From: Methanobacterium sp. UBA294
GTDB taxonomy: Archaea; Methanobacteriota; Methanobacteria; Methanobacteriales; Methanobacteriaceae
Length of the DNA: 64,000 nt
Direction: 5' to 3'
Assembly (NCBI GenBank): GCA_002494495.1
Contig: DACB01000006.1
Location: forward strand, 60,488-124,487
In this document: in pieces, positions 1-9,289 of the stretch
How positions within the stretch are numbered: position 1 is the stretch's first letter
How the letters are laid out: the number at the start of each line of letters is the position of its first letter
Translations under genes and position numbers: made by a program
The notes under the pieces: model-generated
Databases searched by the model: none
What the model was told of the DNA's origin: nothing
What the model saw: only the letters and a program-made list of their open reading frames with translations

Positions 1-3
1 AAC

Positions 4-564
4 CTAAAATTCTACTTCTGGCACTGTCCTGGTTGCTTCTTCAGTTTCAAAGAACTCAGCTATCTCAAAGTTAAATGTGTTGGCTATGATATTGCTGGGA
101 AACATCTGGCATTTGTTGTTGAACATGAGAACTGTGTCGTTGTAGAACTGGCGTGAATAGGCGATTTTATCTTCAGTTTCTGAAAGCTGTCTTTGCAGGT
201 CCAGGAAATTCTGGTTGGCTTTAAGATCAGGATAATTTTCAGCAACAGCGAAAAGGGATTTTAATGCACCAGTTAGCATGTCATTTGCTTCCTGACTTTG
301 TTTAACAGTATCGGCAGTCATAATTGCTGATCTTGCTTCGGTGACTCTTTCAAATACGCCTTTCTCGTGTTTTGCATAGCCTTTGACTGTTTCCACCAAG
401 TTGGGAATTAGATCGGCCCTTCTTTTAAGCTGAACATCAATTTGGGACCATGCATTTTGCACCTTATTCCTGGCACCTATTAAGCCATTGTAAAGTGCGA
501 CTATGATTCCTACAATTAGCAGTACTATTATTCCAATTATGATATATATCCACATTATATTCAT
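4..564 (-). CDS. lemA: LemA family membrane protein
   Basis: A 186-residue LemA-family protein. Residues 4-26 form one hydrophobic helix that anchors the N-terminus in the membrane. The rest is predicted helical and carries the family signature around residues 32-62 ([19 protein letters not shown] followed by [13 protein letters not shown]). Length matches the usual 180-200 residues, so the gene is complete. The biochemical role of LemA is not established; in many genomes it sits beside TPM-domain or protease membrane proteins, but the next gene here is PAN, 165 bp away and on the same strand. Family assignment is firm; function is unknown. Confidence 0.9.
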   Translation of the reverse strand: MNIMWIYIIIGIIVLLIVGIIVALYNGLIGARNKVQNAWSQIDVQLKRRADLIPNLVETVKGYAKHEKGVFERVTEARSAIMTADTVKQSQEANDMLTGALKSLFAVAENYPDLKANQNFLDLQRQLSETEDKIAYSRQFYNDTVLMFNNKCQMFPSNIIANTFNFEIAEFFETEEATRTVPEVEF

Positions 565-729
565 CTCCTATTAGCTAGTTGATATGGGCTATGTATATAG
601 ATTCCCATTTTAAAAAAGAAAAAAAAGTCCAAATTTTATAAAAAAAATTTTATAAAAATTAAATTTATTGAACCAATTTAATGAATGAATTAATTAAAAA
701 AAATAAGAAATAAGTTCCATAATTGGAAC

Positions 730-1959
730 TTAACCGTACATTACCCCTGCTTCCTTCCTCATCTCTTCTTCTCTTTCCATTCCGATTATTTTATCTACAG
801 CATCCATGAAATCGTTCATGGTTACTACAGTTCGCTCTTCTCGAATGGCAAACATTCCTGCTTCGGTACAGATTGCTTTCAGGTCTGCTCCGGAAGCTCC
901 TTCTGTGAGATTTGCGATGGTTTGGAGGTCAACTTCCTCTAGGGACATGTTTGTGGAGTGGATTTTGAGTATTTCCATACGGCCAACTTCGTTGGGTATG
1001 GGTACTTCGATGAATCGGTCGAATCTACCTGGACGTAAGAGTGCTGGATCCAGGATATCTGGTCTGTTGGTGGCTGCGACGATTCCCACATCACCTCGCC
1101 CCTCGAATCCGTCCATCTCCGCGAGAAGCTGCATTAATGTACGTTGTACTTCGCGGTCTCCGCTGGTTGAGCTTTTAAGTCTTTTGGCGGCTATGGCATC
1201 GATTTCGTCTATGAAGATTATGCTGGGTGCTTTTTCCTTGGCGAGTTCAAACACGCCACGCACCAATCGTGCTCCTTCCCCTATGTATTTTTTAACGAAT
1301 TCTGAGGCAACTATTTTGATGAAAGTGGCATGGGTTTCCTCGGCCACTGCCTTGGCCAGAAGGGTTTTACCAGTACCTGGAGGACCGTATAATAGAACTC
1401 CTTTTGGTGGTTCTATTCCTATTTTAGTGAATAGTTCAGGCTTCTTAAGTGGTAGTTCTACAGTTTCTTTAATTTCAACTACCTGTTCTTCTAATCCACC
1501 TATCTGTTCATAATTTACACCTGGTTTATCTTCAACTTCCATACCTGTAACAAGGGGGTCTTTTTCAGAAGGAAGTACGTTGACTATGCTGAAGGTCTGC
1601 TGGTTTAAGGCCACTCTAGCTCCGGGCTCTAAAGATTTTTCATCTAAGAAACGTGAATATCCAATAACAAAGTGCGGTCCGGTACTGCTTTTAACAACTA
1701 CTTTACCATCGTCCAGTAATTCGGTTACGGTTGCTATTACCAGTGGTGGAGATCTGAATCTTTCTATTTCTCCTCTGAGAGATTTTACCTCTCTTTCAAT
1801 CCGCATTTTTTCATTTTCAAGTAATACTTTATCCTTTTCGAGCTTCCTTACCTTCCACATTAAATTACGTTTGGTTTTTGTATTTTCCTCCTTAAGGATT
1901 TTAATCTCTTTTTTTAAGTCTTCGATTTTTTTTAAAACGCTGGGAGACATGTTTTCCAT
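730..1959 (-). CDS. pan: Proteasome-activating nucleotidase PAN (AAA ATPase)
   Basis: Hexameric cytoplasmic AAA unfoldase that feeds substrates into the archaeal 20S proteasome. The 409 residues start with a coiled coil (about 5-65, rich in Lys/Glu), then an OB-type domain (about 70-145), then the AAA module with Walker A GPPGTGKT at 192-199 and Walker B IIFIDEID with D251/E252, followed by the second region of homology with Arg fingers (RPGRFDR). The C-terminus ends in Met-Tyr-Gly, a hydrophobic-Tyr-X motif used to dock on the proteasome alpha ring. An AGGAGTG ribosome-binding site precedes the ATG. The alpha subunit gene psmA is in the same window near 44.7 kb. PsmB is not in view. Confidence 0.97.
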   Translation of the reverse strand: MENMSPSVLKKIEDLKKEIKILKEENTKTKRNLMWKVRKLEKDKVLLENEKMRIEREVKSLRGEIERFRSPPLVIATVTELLDDGKVVVKSSTGPHFVIGYSRFLDEKSLEPGARVALNQQTFSIVNVLPSEKDPLVTGMEVEDKPGVNYEQIGGLEEQVVEIKETVELPLKKPELFTKIGIEPPKGVLLYGPPGTGKTLLAKAVAEETHATFIKIVASEFVKKYIGEGARLVRGVFELAKEKAPSIIFIDEIDAIAAKRLKSSTSGDREVQRTLMQLLAEMDGFEGRGDVGIVAATNRPDILDPALLRPGRFDRFIEVPIPNEVGRMEILKIHSTNMSLEEVDLQTIANLTEGASGADLKAICTEAGMFAIREERTVVTMNDFMDAVDKIIGMEREEEMRKEAGVMYG

Positions 1960-2017
1960 GATCCTGGTTCACTCCTAATCTTTTTTCATTATTAAAAAAA
2001 TTAATTATTTTAATGTG

Positions 2018-2024
2018 TTATATA
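2018..2024 (-). promoter_or_regulatory. Probable TATA box of pan
   Basis: On the minus strand this reads TATATAA. It lies about 60 bp upstream of the pan ATG, which puts the expected transcription start near 1996 and gives a leader of about 37 nt that contains an AGGAGTG ribosome-binding site. The divergent aMBF1 gene begins 74 bp away, so the two promoters share this short intergenic region. Assigned from sequence and spacing only. Confidence 0.5.
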
Positions 2025-2097
2025 GTCAACTATTATCCCTAATAATATTTAAATATTGAGGTGTAAAATTATACATATACAATTTAAAGGGATGCCC

Positions 2098-2556
2098 ATG
2101 AGATGCGAGATTTGTGGAAAAAAGTTACCTGGTAGGCCAGTTCGTGTTAAAATCGATGGTTCAATAATGCAAACATGTAATGAGTGTTCAAAATTTGGTA
2201 AAGTACAAAAGGAACCACCAAGGCCAGTAAAACCAAGAACACCCCCTAGCCGTCTTAGATCAAGAGAACCATCATATGAAGTCTCTGAAGACTATAATAC
2301 ACTGATTAGAACAGCAAGGGAAAGAAATAATTGGTCAAGAGAGGAATTAGCGCAAAAACTCAATGAAAAAACATCAGTAATTAATAGGATAGAATCTTCA
2401 AAGATGATTCCAGATATTAAGCTCGCTAGGAAGATAGAAAGACTTCTTAAAATTCAAATATTGGAAAAAATAGATGATGAACATCAAGAAGATAGCGTTT
2501 CATCAACCAAGGGCGGTACTACCATTGGTGATATAGCCATGATAAAAAAGAGGTAA
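2098..2556 (+). CDS. Archaeal multiprotein bridging factor aMBF1 (zinc ribbon + HTH)
   Basis: DNA- or ribosome-associated basal factor of the MBF1 family. The protein opens with a zinc ribbon (CEIC near residue 3 and CNEC near 27), continues with a Pro/Arg-rich linker (PRPVKPRTPPSRLRSREP) and then the conserved Cro/C1-type helix-turn-helix (LIRTARERNNWSREELAQKL, INRIES), the hallmark of MBF1. I start it at the ATG that gives MRCEICGKK, the usual archaeal N-terminus; an in-frame TTG at 2056 and ATG at 2092 are possible but would add an unconserved extension. It is transcribed divergently from pan. Family known; precise role in archaea (transcription or translation) is debated. Confidence 0.9.
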   Translation: MRCEICGKKLPGRPVRVKIDGSIMQTCNECSKFGKVQKEPPRPVKPRTPPSRLRSREPSYEVSEDYNTLIRTARERNNWSREELAQKLNEKTSVINRIESSKMIPDIKLARKIERLLKIQILEKIDDEHQEDSVSSTKGGTTIGDIAMIKKR

Positions 2557-2566
2557 AAAGTTTTAT

Positions 2567-2917
2567 TTATTTTTTCAGGGAATAATAACCTTTAAGGGGG
2601 GTGAGTTTTCCATAAATATCCTTTAAATTAGAGTAATCTTTGTATTCGTCACTTATAACAACCAGATGTGCTGGAGGATGTATTTTCCTCACCTGTATTA
2701 TACTTTTGGTGGTATCCTCCTCCACTAGCACCATCACTGCCTGTTTAGATTTCCTTTTAATTTTTTGTTTCAAAATACGGCCAATAACTTCATCTGCTAG
2801 TTCTGGAGGTACTATTTTAGGTTTGCCATTGATTTTAAGCTGGGCATGCCTTTCTATATCTGCCAGGGCATTCAGAATCTTTTTTTTATCATCTGCCCTG
2901 ATTAAAATAATTGCCAT
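2567..2917 (-). CDS. DUF356-like conserved methanogen protein
   Basis: A soluble 116-residue protein beginning MAIILIRADDKKKILNALADI. It resembles the DUF356 proteins found in methanogens (recognised from memory of the family's N-terminus and the RKIHPPAHLVVIS core; not verified). No catalytic motif, cysteine cluster or membrane segment is visible. It converges on aMBF1, with only 10 bp between the two stop codons, and lies 10 bp downstream of the secreted-protein gene on the same strand, so it may be the last gene of that transcript. Function unknown. Confidence 0.7.
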   Translation of the reverse strand: MAIILIRADDKKKILNALADIERHAQLKINGKPKIVPPELADEVIGRILKQKIKRKSKQAVMVLVEEDTTKSIIQVRKIHPPAHLVVISDEYKDYSNLKDIYGKLTPLKGYYSLKK

Positions 2918-2927
2918 GGTCTATAAA

Positions 2928-4202
2928 TCACCGTTTTTTCATAAATGAAGTGATCAATGTGCTTCTAAATAGTACTAAAACTACTAAAATTAACCCTATT
3001 GCAGTCTGTAGATTTCCCACAATATCCAGCAATGTGGAGCTGATGGGCAGATTCCATGGTGGTGATGTTCTACCGCCGCCTAGTGGTGTGAAATAAACTC
3101 CTACCTGTTTGGAATTTTCCCTGATATTGATATCCTTGGGTTCCACATGGTTTACACCAATTAAAAGTCCACGGTCAATGGCAGAGTTAATTGATTGTGC
3201 AATTGCGTTAGCGTTGAATCCATTTTTGTTAACCGAATATTTAACAACTTCTGATGTGGTGGTAGCGATACCGGGCTGGTCTGTTCCATAGGTATTAACC
3301 GTTGCATTAGTCGGCGAAATAGTAATTGCGGTTTTAAGAACATCATAGGCATGAGCTGTCTTCAATGGATTACCATCCAGTGGACATGAGCTGTAACTTT
3401 CAGCTGCTGGATATGCCACACCCCATCCACATTCAGGGTCGTATTTACTATATGGCTCATTCATGGGGAAACCAGGCTGGTTTACTTCAGTTGGTGTGAA
3501 TGTATCTCCAGTGGTAATGGAAGATACCAGGTTAATTGCTCCTCCACCGTGGTTTTCATTGGCCTCCACCGATACCTTTTTAAAGACATCTCCCATTATT
3601 TCTGTGGCGGAGTAACCATCCCTAATCTTTTCACCGATCATCACTGCCGTTTCTCTTCTTATTACTTCGGCGTCTCCACCACTAGGATTGCTTGACGTGT
3701 GTCTTAAGTGGATTATCGCGCCTTTGGTACCTGCTGGCAGGACAGCAAGCCCGTTTCTGTGAGGAGATACCATGATGGTTCCATCATCAGCTACAGTTAC
3801 CACGTATACAGAGAAATCCCCGCCTACAGCAGCCCCTATGGTTGGACCACCAGCCATAATTCTTATTCCTTTATAATTTGAAGCTGCAGTTACAGCACTC
3901 GATGGTGTTTCATTATTTTTAAACCTTTTGATAGTATCCACAATAGCCCCTAACCTATTGGTTTCGTTCATTTCTGCACCACCAGATAGAACTGCAAATT
4001 TATCTTCCGGAGAGAATATGAAGGTGGATTGAAACATATTGTTGGCGTAGGACATACTACCTGCAGCTGCACCGTTAGGATCCTGACCTGTGGGGTCAGA
4101 TATGATGATAACGTTTAAAGTGGCAGCTGCGGTGTTCATGGCCAGTGAGACTGTCACCAGTAAGACCATGATTTTTAAGATTTTTATCCGGTTGATGTTC
4201 AC
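2928..4202 (-). CDS. Secreted, C-terminally membrane-anchored protein of unknown function
   Basis: A 424-residue protein that I do not recognise. Residues 8-27 form a signal peptide (hydrophobic core ending in AMNTAAA), and a second hydrophobic stretch near 396-415 is followed by the basic tail KKR, so the bulk faces outward with a C-terminal anchor. The ectodomain is Gly/Thr/Ser rich with few charged clusters and contains one cysteine pair region (ECGW... SSCPLDG). The motif AIIHLRHTSSNPSGGDAEV is followed by a probable alpha/beta domain. Its start codon overlaps the stop of the upstream gene by 4 bp (ATGA), so the two are translationally coupled. Likely cell surface; no enzymatic call possible. 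Confidence 0.75.
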   Translation of the reverse strand: MNINRIKILKIMVLLVTVSLAMNTAAATLNVIIISDPTGQDPNGAAAGSMSYANNMFQSTFIFSPEDKFAVLSGGAEMNETNRLGAIVDTIKRFKNNETPSSAVTAASNYKGIRIMAGGPTIGAAVGGDFSVYVVTVADDGTIMVSPHRNGLAVLPAGTKGAIIHLRHTSSNPSGGDAEVIRRETAVMIGEKIRDGYSATEIMGDVFKKVSVEANENHGGGAINLVSSITTGDTFTPTEVNQPGFPMNEPYSKYDPECGWGVAYPAAESYSSCPLDGNPLKTAHAYDVLKTAITISPTNATVNTYGTDQPGIATTTSEVVKYSVNKNGFNANAIAQSINSAIDRGLLIGVNHVEPKDINIRENSKQVGVYFTPLGGGRTSPPWNLPISSTLLDIVGNLQTAIGLILVVLVLFRSTLITSFMKKR

Positions 4203-4621
4203 TTCACCACCACTGTTGAGAAATCTTCGATAACATTGATGGTTACTATGCCTGTTACTTTATCCACCTTAACATCCACGGCTGTTATAGGATATATTTG
4301 GGTACCTGGAATTGAAGAGTAGGATACCGCGGTTTCCGCATTTTTTATTGCACCCTCAAGGGGTACCTTTCGCTTGGTGGTAACCAGTGTATCTCCCTGA
4401 ATATAACTTCCAGATCTGAATCCTACATCTGCTGCCATAGTTTTAATTGTAGTTGTAGGTACGATGTCATTTCCTTTAACAATCACTCCTGCAATGGGAA
4501 CACCTTGTGTTGTGTCATCAGAGGAGGCGTAAGACACATAGATCATAAGCCGGCCTGAAACAATCAACATGAAGGCCAACATTAGGATGATTAATGTATC
4601 TCTTCTTATTTTTATAAACAT
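4199..4621 (-). CDS. Single-pass membrane protein with a POTRA-like ectodomain
   Basis: A 140-residue protein with one N-terminal transmembrane helix (about residues 9-33) and an external domain of about 100 residues. The ectodomain begins VPIAGVIVKGNDIVPTTTI and ends VTGIVTINVIE, a pattern like POTRA domains of FtsQ/BamA (strand, GN, turn, helix, terminal strand with Glu). This resemblance is my inference from pattern, not a database match. It is the first gene of a two-gene unit with the secreted protein downstream (4-bp overlap), which suggests the two act together at the cell surface. Function unknown. Confidence 0.7.
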   Translation of the reverse strand: MFIKIRRDTLIILMLAFMLIVSGRLMIYVSYASSDDTTQGVPIAGVIVKGNDIVPTTTIKTMAADVGFRSGSYIQGDTLVTTKRKVPLEGAIKNAETAVSYSSIPGTQIYPITAVDVKVDKVTGIVTINVIEDFSTVVVK

Positions 4622-4880
4622 CCTGTTTTCACCATTAATACTCTAATATGTGTTAATATTAAATTGTATTTGATATTTAAGTTTAAAAAAATTTTTGTAG
4701 TTTTTAACTACGAATAATATGGATATATCCTTTTTTTGAGGATTTATTGTATCTTCACTATTAATGTTTTTTCTTATAAATAAATTTTCTATACAATATG
4801 GAATGGTATCTTTATATATTAACTTTGACCTTGCTTAAATAAGTTAATTTTTTACAGGCTTTGTTTAGAATTAATTGATC

Positions 4881-6473
4881 CTATGGTGATGCTACAATTT
4901 TCCGGATTTCTTCCCGGAATTTTAATGCCGCTTCTCCAATACAAACCACAGCCTGAACATCATATTTCAAGGCTGTTTCAAGCCCCTGGTTGATCTGTTC
5001 TAAATTAGCTCCTAGGGTTCCCTTTTTAAATTTCTTAGGATAGGTGGTTGTTAAAATTATTTTATCAGATACTGATTTTCCTTTCTTTATCAAGTTGTCT
5101 GCTACTTTCCTTGAATAGTATGAGGCTGGGATCACATAGTCAGCATTATCAAGGCTTTTGTTTAAAATGGCAATGTTTCCTCTTTCTCCTGACTCTGAAG
5201 ATACAGTGATGACCACGGCTATGGTGTTATAGATTTTCTTTAATTCCTGGAGCACGGTTCCCACACCATCGGGGTTATGGGCATAATCAACTATGATAGT
5301 TTTACCCTGATATTCTCCTATGTAGTCCAATCTACCTGGAACTCCATTAAAAGATTCAATATTACTGATAATTTTTTCAAGGGGTATTTTGAAGAATTCA
5401 AATGCCGCAGCTATTGCCCCTAATATGTTGTAGATGTTATGGAGACCGATAAGGGGATTTATCACCTCCACTACCTTTTTTTTAGCATGTAAGGTGAAAC
5501 TGTTTTCCTTTATATCAGTGGCCAGATAATGAATTGCCGGTTTTTCAAGACCACATATGCATTTGTAATCTCCCATTCCGGAAATAGATTCCATTACTGG
5601 TATTTCTCTACCGCACCAGCATAGTTTATTATTAACAACACCTTTTTTAAGACTTAATTCTTCACTTGATTTCACTCCAAAGGTGATAATATCTTTATCC
5701 TTATAATCTGGAATCTTTGATTCAATTAACCCCCACAGTGTTGGATCGTCACCATTAACTATTAATTTTTTATCCTTAAGATAGTCTACAAATTCTCCTT
5801 TTATTCTGGCATATTTCAGGAAATCATGATCATCATGCATGTGGTCTGGGGTGATGTTGGTGATTATTCCACAGTCTGGTTGGGAGCGTTCAATTACAAA
5901 ACCCAAATCCCCTGGATTTCCAAATGTCCCTGTTTCCAGAACAGCCACATCTCCATTTAAACGGCACTGAAGTGGTGGAATGTATTCAATATTTCCCTGC
6001 AGATCTTTAAATCCGTGCTCTGCTGGTTTTAAACCGGAATATCTACAGATATGCTTTAAGATAGATACTGTGGTGGTTTTACCATTTGTCCCGGTGACAC
6101 AGAGCACTGGCTTTCCAGGTTTGATGAATCTAAGAATATCTTCCACTTCAATAAGTTGAAATTCGTCTTTAAATGTTCGATCCTTTAATTCTTTATGGAG
6201 AATAGATTCCACAGGTAAACTGGGAGGGGTTATGATGTAATCTGAAGTGTTATAAAATGTTTCTGGATGGCCGCCAAGATAGAGTGGAATACTGTAATCA
6301 TCTAAGGTATATTTAAAATTACATTCTCTTTCTGCCTTTGAATCAGTACCTGCAACTTTAAACCCATTATCGGAGAGTACCCGGATTACCAAATTGCCCA
6401 CCACTCCGCAAACACCGATGACTCCAAATACGTCGCTACTTGAGTAGTTTCTGTTGTTTGATTCTTTATCCAT
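4881..6473 (-). CDS. Mur ligase family protein with Cys4 insertion (pseudomurein peptide ligase, MurC/MurT-like)
   Basis: ATP-dependent amide ligase of the Mur superfamily, 530 residues. Order: Rossmann-like N-terminal domain (GVIGVCGVVGN, 17-27), central ATPase with P-loop GTNGKTTT at 128-135, then the C-terminal domain (DYAHNPDG). An insertion in the central domain carries two paired cysteines, C285/C287 and C305/C307 (CWCG and CICG), likely a zinc ribbon, comparable in place to the Cys4 ribbon known from bacterial MurT. In Methanobacteriales such ligases build the peptide of pseudomurein. It lies at the downstream end of the cell-wall cluster, separated from it by a phospholipase D-like gene. 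Substrate cannot be told from sequence. Confidence 0.85.
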   Translation of the reverse strand: MDKESNNRNYSSSDVFGVIGVCGVVGNLVIRVLSDNGFKVAGTDSKAERECNFKYTLDDYSIPLYLGGHPETFYNTSDYIITPPSLPVESILHKELKDRTFKDEFQLIEVEDILRFIKPGKPVLCVTGTNGKTTTVSILKHICRYSGLKPAEHGFKDLQGNIEYIPPLQCRLNGDVAVLETGTFGNPGDLGFVIERSQPDCGIITNITPDHMHDDHDFLKYARIKGEFVDYLKDKKLIVNGDDPTLWGLIESKIPDYKDKDIITFGVKSSEELSLKKGVVNNKLCWCGREIPVMESISGMGDYKCICGLEKPAIHYLATDIKENSFTLHAKKKVVEVINPLIGLHNIYNILGAIAAAFEFFKIPLEKIISNIESFNGVPGRLDYIGEYQGKTIIVDYAHNPDGVGTVLQELKKIYNTIAVVITVSSESGERGNIAILNKSLDNADYVIPASYYSRKVADNLIKKGKSVSDKIILTTTYPKKFKKGTLGANLEQINQGLETALKYDVQAVVCIGEAALKFREEIRKIVASP

Positions 6474-6885
6474 TGGATTTCCTCAGTTCTAAGTATGTTG
6501 ATTAATTTATAATGAGTGTTTTTTAAATATTTTATCTCTTTAGATTTTTTGAATTGATTTTTTGTTTTATAGGAATAATGTAATTTTGTTATTAAAATAC
6601 ATAATGATTTTCGTTTTATAATAGTCTGTTGTGGTTTTGAACTGTTAAATTAAGTATAAAGGTTTAAATATGCTATTTTAATGATATAAATGGAGTAACA
6701 TTTAAATTGCAGTAAAGGGACTCAAATAATATCTTGCTGGAGAAAATATTTATAACGATCGGTTCTAGAAAATAGGGAACATTACTAAGATACAATGTAT
6801 AAAAAAATAAACTGGATGAATATGCAATTATAAATACATGGATTCAGATAGATTTGGAAAAGCTTCGTTTTAATCTATAATATAC
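6474..6885. other. Gene-free AT-rich spacer
   Basis: 412 bp between the Cys4 Mur ligase start and the phospholipase D-like stop. It is very AT-rich and holds no open frame longer than about a dozen codons, no tRNA and no clear dyad. Promoter elements for the Mur ligase should lie near 6480-6540 (for example TTTAAATATTTTATC-like runs), but I cannot fix a TATA box with confidence. Confidence 0.5.
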
Positions 6886-8712
6886 CTATTCTATAACTTC
6901 CAAAGTATCAGTTTTTATTTTAAGGTCCTCTAACTGATTTTCAGCAGATGATTCAGTGGAATATGGTAATATTTGCCCTTTTATAAATGGTTTTAAACTG
7001 TTTAATGATTTTATATTTTCCAGTGCTGTTTTCTGCCATATTTCAAGCCAACCATGGGATGGTTTTTGGATCTGGGATATATTGCTGCCAAGATGTTCCT
7101 GCCACAAGGAATTTCGAATTTTTTCTACTTCTGAATTTGGATACTTACCCAGTTCTGGTAGAAGAATGTTGAACTCCATATTTCTATGGAATTTTCTATT
7201 GAAAAAGCCGGGAAGTTCGTTCACATGGGTGAGTGATGAACCATCAAGATTAGCAGTCCCCACAGTAGCCCATAGATCGTCGACAACAGCGAGCTTGGTG
7301 TGCACATATATTCTCTGTATTTTAAACTGTTTATTTTCCCAGCCTGTAGACCATAAAGTGAAAAATCCAATTTGGGGATGGTTTAAATTATCTTCATATG
7401 ATCGAATCCCTAATTTTTTCATGCACTCCTCCTGGCGATTTTTATAGATGGGAATATCTGGATTCTGATTCAATACCACTATTATCTGCAGTTCATTATT
7501 TTCTTTCAAGGCGTTTTTCAGTGCCATTATTATGTTGCTGTTGGTGAAGAACTGGTTTTCAATATATATGAATTCCTCTGCTTTGGCAATGGCTTTTCTG
7601 TAGGCCTCAAATATGCCCAGTTCCCCTTTTTTATTAAATGTGCCTGGTGTAATTGATCTGGCAATCTGAACAGGATAGTTCCCGTTAACTGTTGATGATG
7701 GCCGAAGTTTTAGCATGCTTTTTCCCTGATACCCTTCTTTTGCAATGTAATTCCACATTTGGATAAAGAATTCTTCAGTGTATTCAACTGATCTTCCTTT
7801 TATTTTAATGGATACATCATGTGCTGGCCTGCCTTCACGCCGGGAGTCGTTAATTAAATGTTTAGATGTGTCCCAGTACTCCTGTTTAAAGGGAGATCCA
7901 ATTACATATGCTTCTTCACCGTCCCGAATCATTACCTTGGAATGCATCACGAATATTTTATGGGCCTTGAATTCACGTACTTCCACTCCACTTCCTTGGA
8001 AAAATTCAAGGATTTCCTGGTAGCTGTCCGGGATGATCAGGTTTTCGTTAAGAATTATCTTTACATCCACACCCCTATTACCCGCATTTTTAAGGGCATC
8101 GGCCATGTACTCCTTGGGTTCACTGTTTGAGTTAAATGTTGCCAAGAAGTCTTTATTGAATTCAAATTGAGTGAGGTACAAGTAGGATTCTGCTTTATTA
8201 ATTGATTGCACTAAACTTTCCAGTTCTACCTGGTTATCAATCAATACCTCCAACTGATTGTCTAATGTGAATCTACTTTTATCCGAGCCCCCTAATGTAA
8301 CATACCATCCTTCTGCCCAGTTTCGTGGGATGATGATGTCTCCAACCTTTTTTACAACTTCATCCACAGCTTTTATGGTATCTGTCTTGTAAAGTTCTGA
8401 TGAATTCAGGGTATCCTTAACAACCACCCAGATATCTGGTTTATCGTCGAAAATATTTTTATATTTACTGGGGGAATATTTTATATTGTAGTATCCTTTT
8501 TTATCTGTTTTTGATTTACCTAGCTCATAGTCCTTTTTTATAGGGATAGGTGAATATTTTTCAGTAAATTTAACTATGGGGTTTTCCTGTATTTCTCTTT
8601 CTACACTTCCAGCGCCTTCTGCTATTACAATCAACCCTCCGAGGGGATTTCCTTCTTCATCCAGTATTCTACCCTTAATCCCCCTGTTTAAAGAATTTTT
8701 CATTTTTTTCAC
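6886..8712 (-). CDS. Phospholipase D-like protein with N-terminal carboxypeptidase-regulatory-like domain
   Basis: A 608-residue member of the PLD superfamily with two HKD motifs: H257-x-K259-x4-D264 (HSKVMIRD) and H471-x-K473-x4-D478 (HTKLAVVDD), followed by GTANLDGSS, so both catalytic halves look intact. Residues about 10-115 resemble the beta-sandwich carboxypeptidase-regulatory/transthyretin-like fold (GRILDEEGNPLGGLIVI, then DKKGYYNI). No signal peptide is visible, so it is probably cytoplasmic or peripheral. Possible reactions are phosphodiester hydrolysis or transfer on lipid or nucleic acid; sequence alone does not decide. It sits between two Mur ligases but is flanked by long non-coding DNA and a decayed gene, which suggests insertion rather than membership of the cell-wall operon. 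Confidence 0.85.
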   Translation of the reverse strand: MKKMKNSLNRGIKGRILDEEGNPLGGLIVIAEGAGSVEREIQENPIVKFTEKYSPIPIKKDYELGKSKTDKKGYYNIKYSPSKYKNIFDDKPDIWVVVKDTLNSSELYKTDTIKAVDEVVKKVGDIIIPRNWAEGWYVTLGGSDKSRFTLDNQLEVLIDNQVELESLVQSINKAESYLYLTQFEFNKDFLATFNSNSEPKEYMADALKNAGNRGVDVKIILNENLIIPDSYQEILEFFQGSGVEVREFKAHKIFVMHSKVMIRDGEEAYVIGSPFKQEYWDTSKHLINDSRREGRPAHDVSIKIKGRSVEYTEEFFIQMWNYIAKEGYQGKSMLKLRPSSTVNGNYPVQIARSITPGTFNKKGELGIFEAYRKAIAKAEEFIYIENQFFTNSNIIMALKNALKENNELQIIVVLNQNPDIPIYKNRQEECMKKLGIRSYEDNLNHPQIGFFTLWSTGWENKQFKIQRIYVHTKLAVVDDLWATVGTANLDGSSLTHVNELPGFFNRKFHRNMEFNILLPELGKYPNSEVEKIRNSLWQEHLGSNISQIQKPSHGWLEIWQKTALENIKSLNSLKPFIKGQILPYSTESSAENQLEDLKIKTDTLEVIE

Positions 8713-8822
8713 CTTTTAGTCCATGGGCATTAAAAAAAAGAACTTACATATTATTGAGCAATTAATTAGATTATGGTTGGGAAGTATGAGAAGATTATTG
8801 ATTGTTCCTAATTAAAATCCTT

Positions 8823-9011
8823 TTAAGTGGCTTTTTCTATCTCTTCTAGATAAATAGTTTCTATTAACTCTGCTCCTCCATTTTTAAGAACTTTTTTAAG
8901 TGATTCAGAAGTAAAAAATTCTTTTGCTTTCTGCATATTTTCCCAATCGAAAATGAGCACAAATTCATTGGCATTTTCTGAGTTACGATAGAGGATTATT
9001 GGTATGTTTTT
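8823..9011 (-). pseudogene. Remnant of a small ABM/cyclase-like (dimeric alpha-beta barrel) protein gene
   Basis: Reading the minus strand gives 62 continuous codons ending in TAA at 8823. The peptide contains PIILYRNSENANEFVLIFDW, then ENMQKAKEFFTSESLKKVL, then a C-terminus IETIYLEEIEKAT. This looks like the second half of a roughly 95-residue ferredoxin-like fold protein of the antibiotic-biosynthesis-monooxygenase/Dabb type. The first half is missing: an in-frame TAA lies immediately upstream at 9012-9014, and no start codon precedes the conserved part. The rest of the intergenic space (8713-8822 and 9012-9289) holds nothing I can recognise. I call it a truncated gene remnant. Confidence 0.65.
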
Positions 9012-9289
9012 TTAAATATTTACAATTTTCCAATGTTAAAAATTATTAATAGATTATTCAAAAGTGGACAAATAAGATATATTTATGAAAATATGCGCAA
9101 AAAATGTTATAAAAACGGTTCCTTGTAATCTCTCTACATAAATAACTGGTTCCAATCCATAGAATGTACAAGATTAAAAATTAAAAATAAAGAATTTTAA
9201 GCACTATTATATTACTTTAATGATTCAAAGCCAAAAAAACGCTGAGATGTATTCCGATCATCAATAAAAATAATATTATATAGTCTATT

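Noticed and set aside
2928..4202. Sortase substrate
   Set aside because: The C-terminal anchor has a helix and basic tail, but no recognisable sorting motif precedes it.
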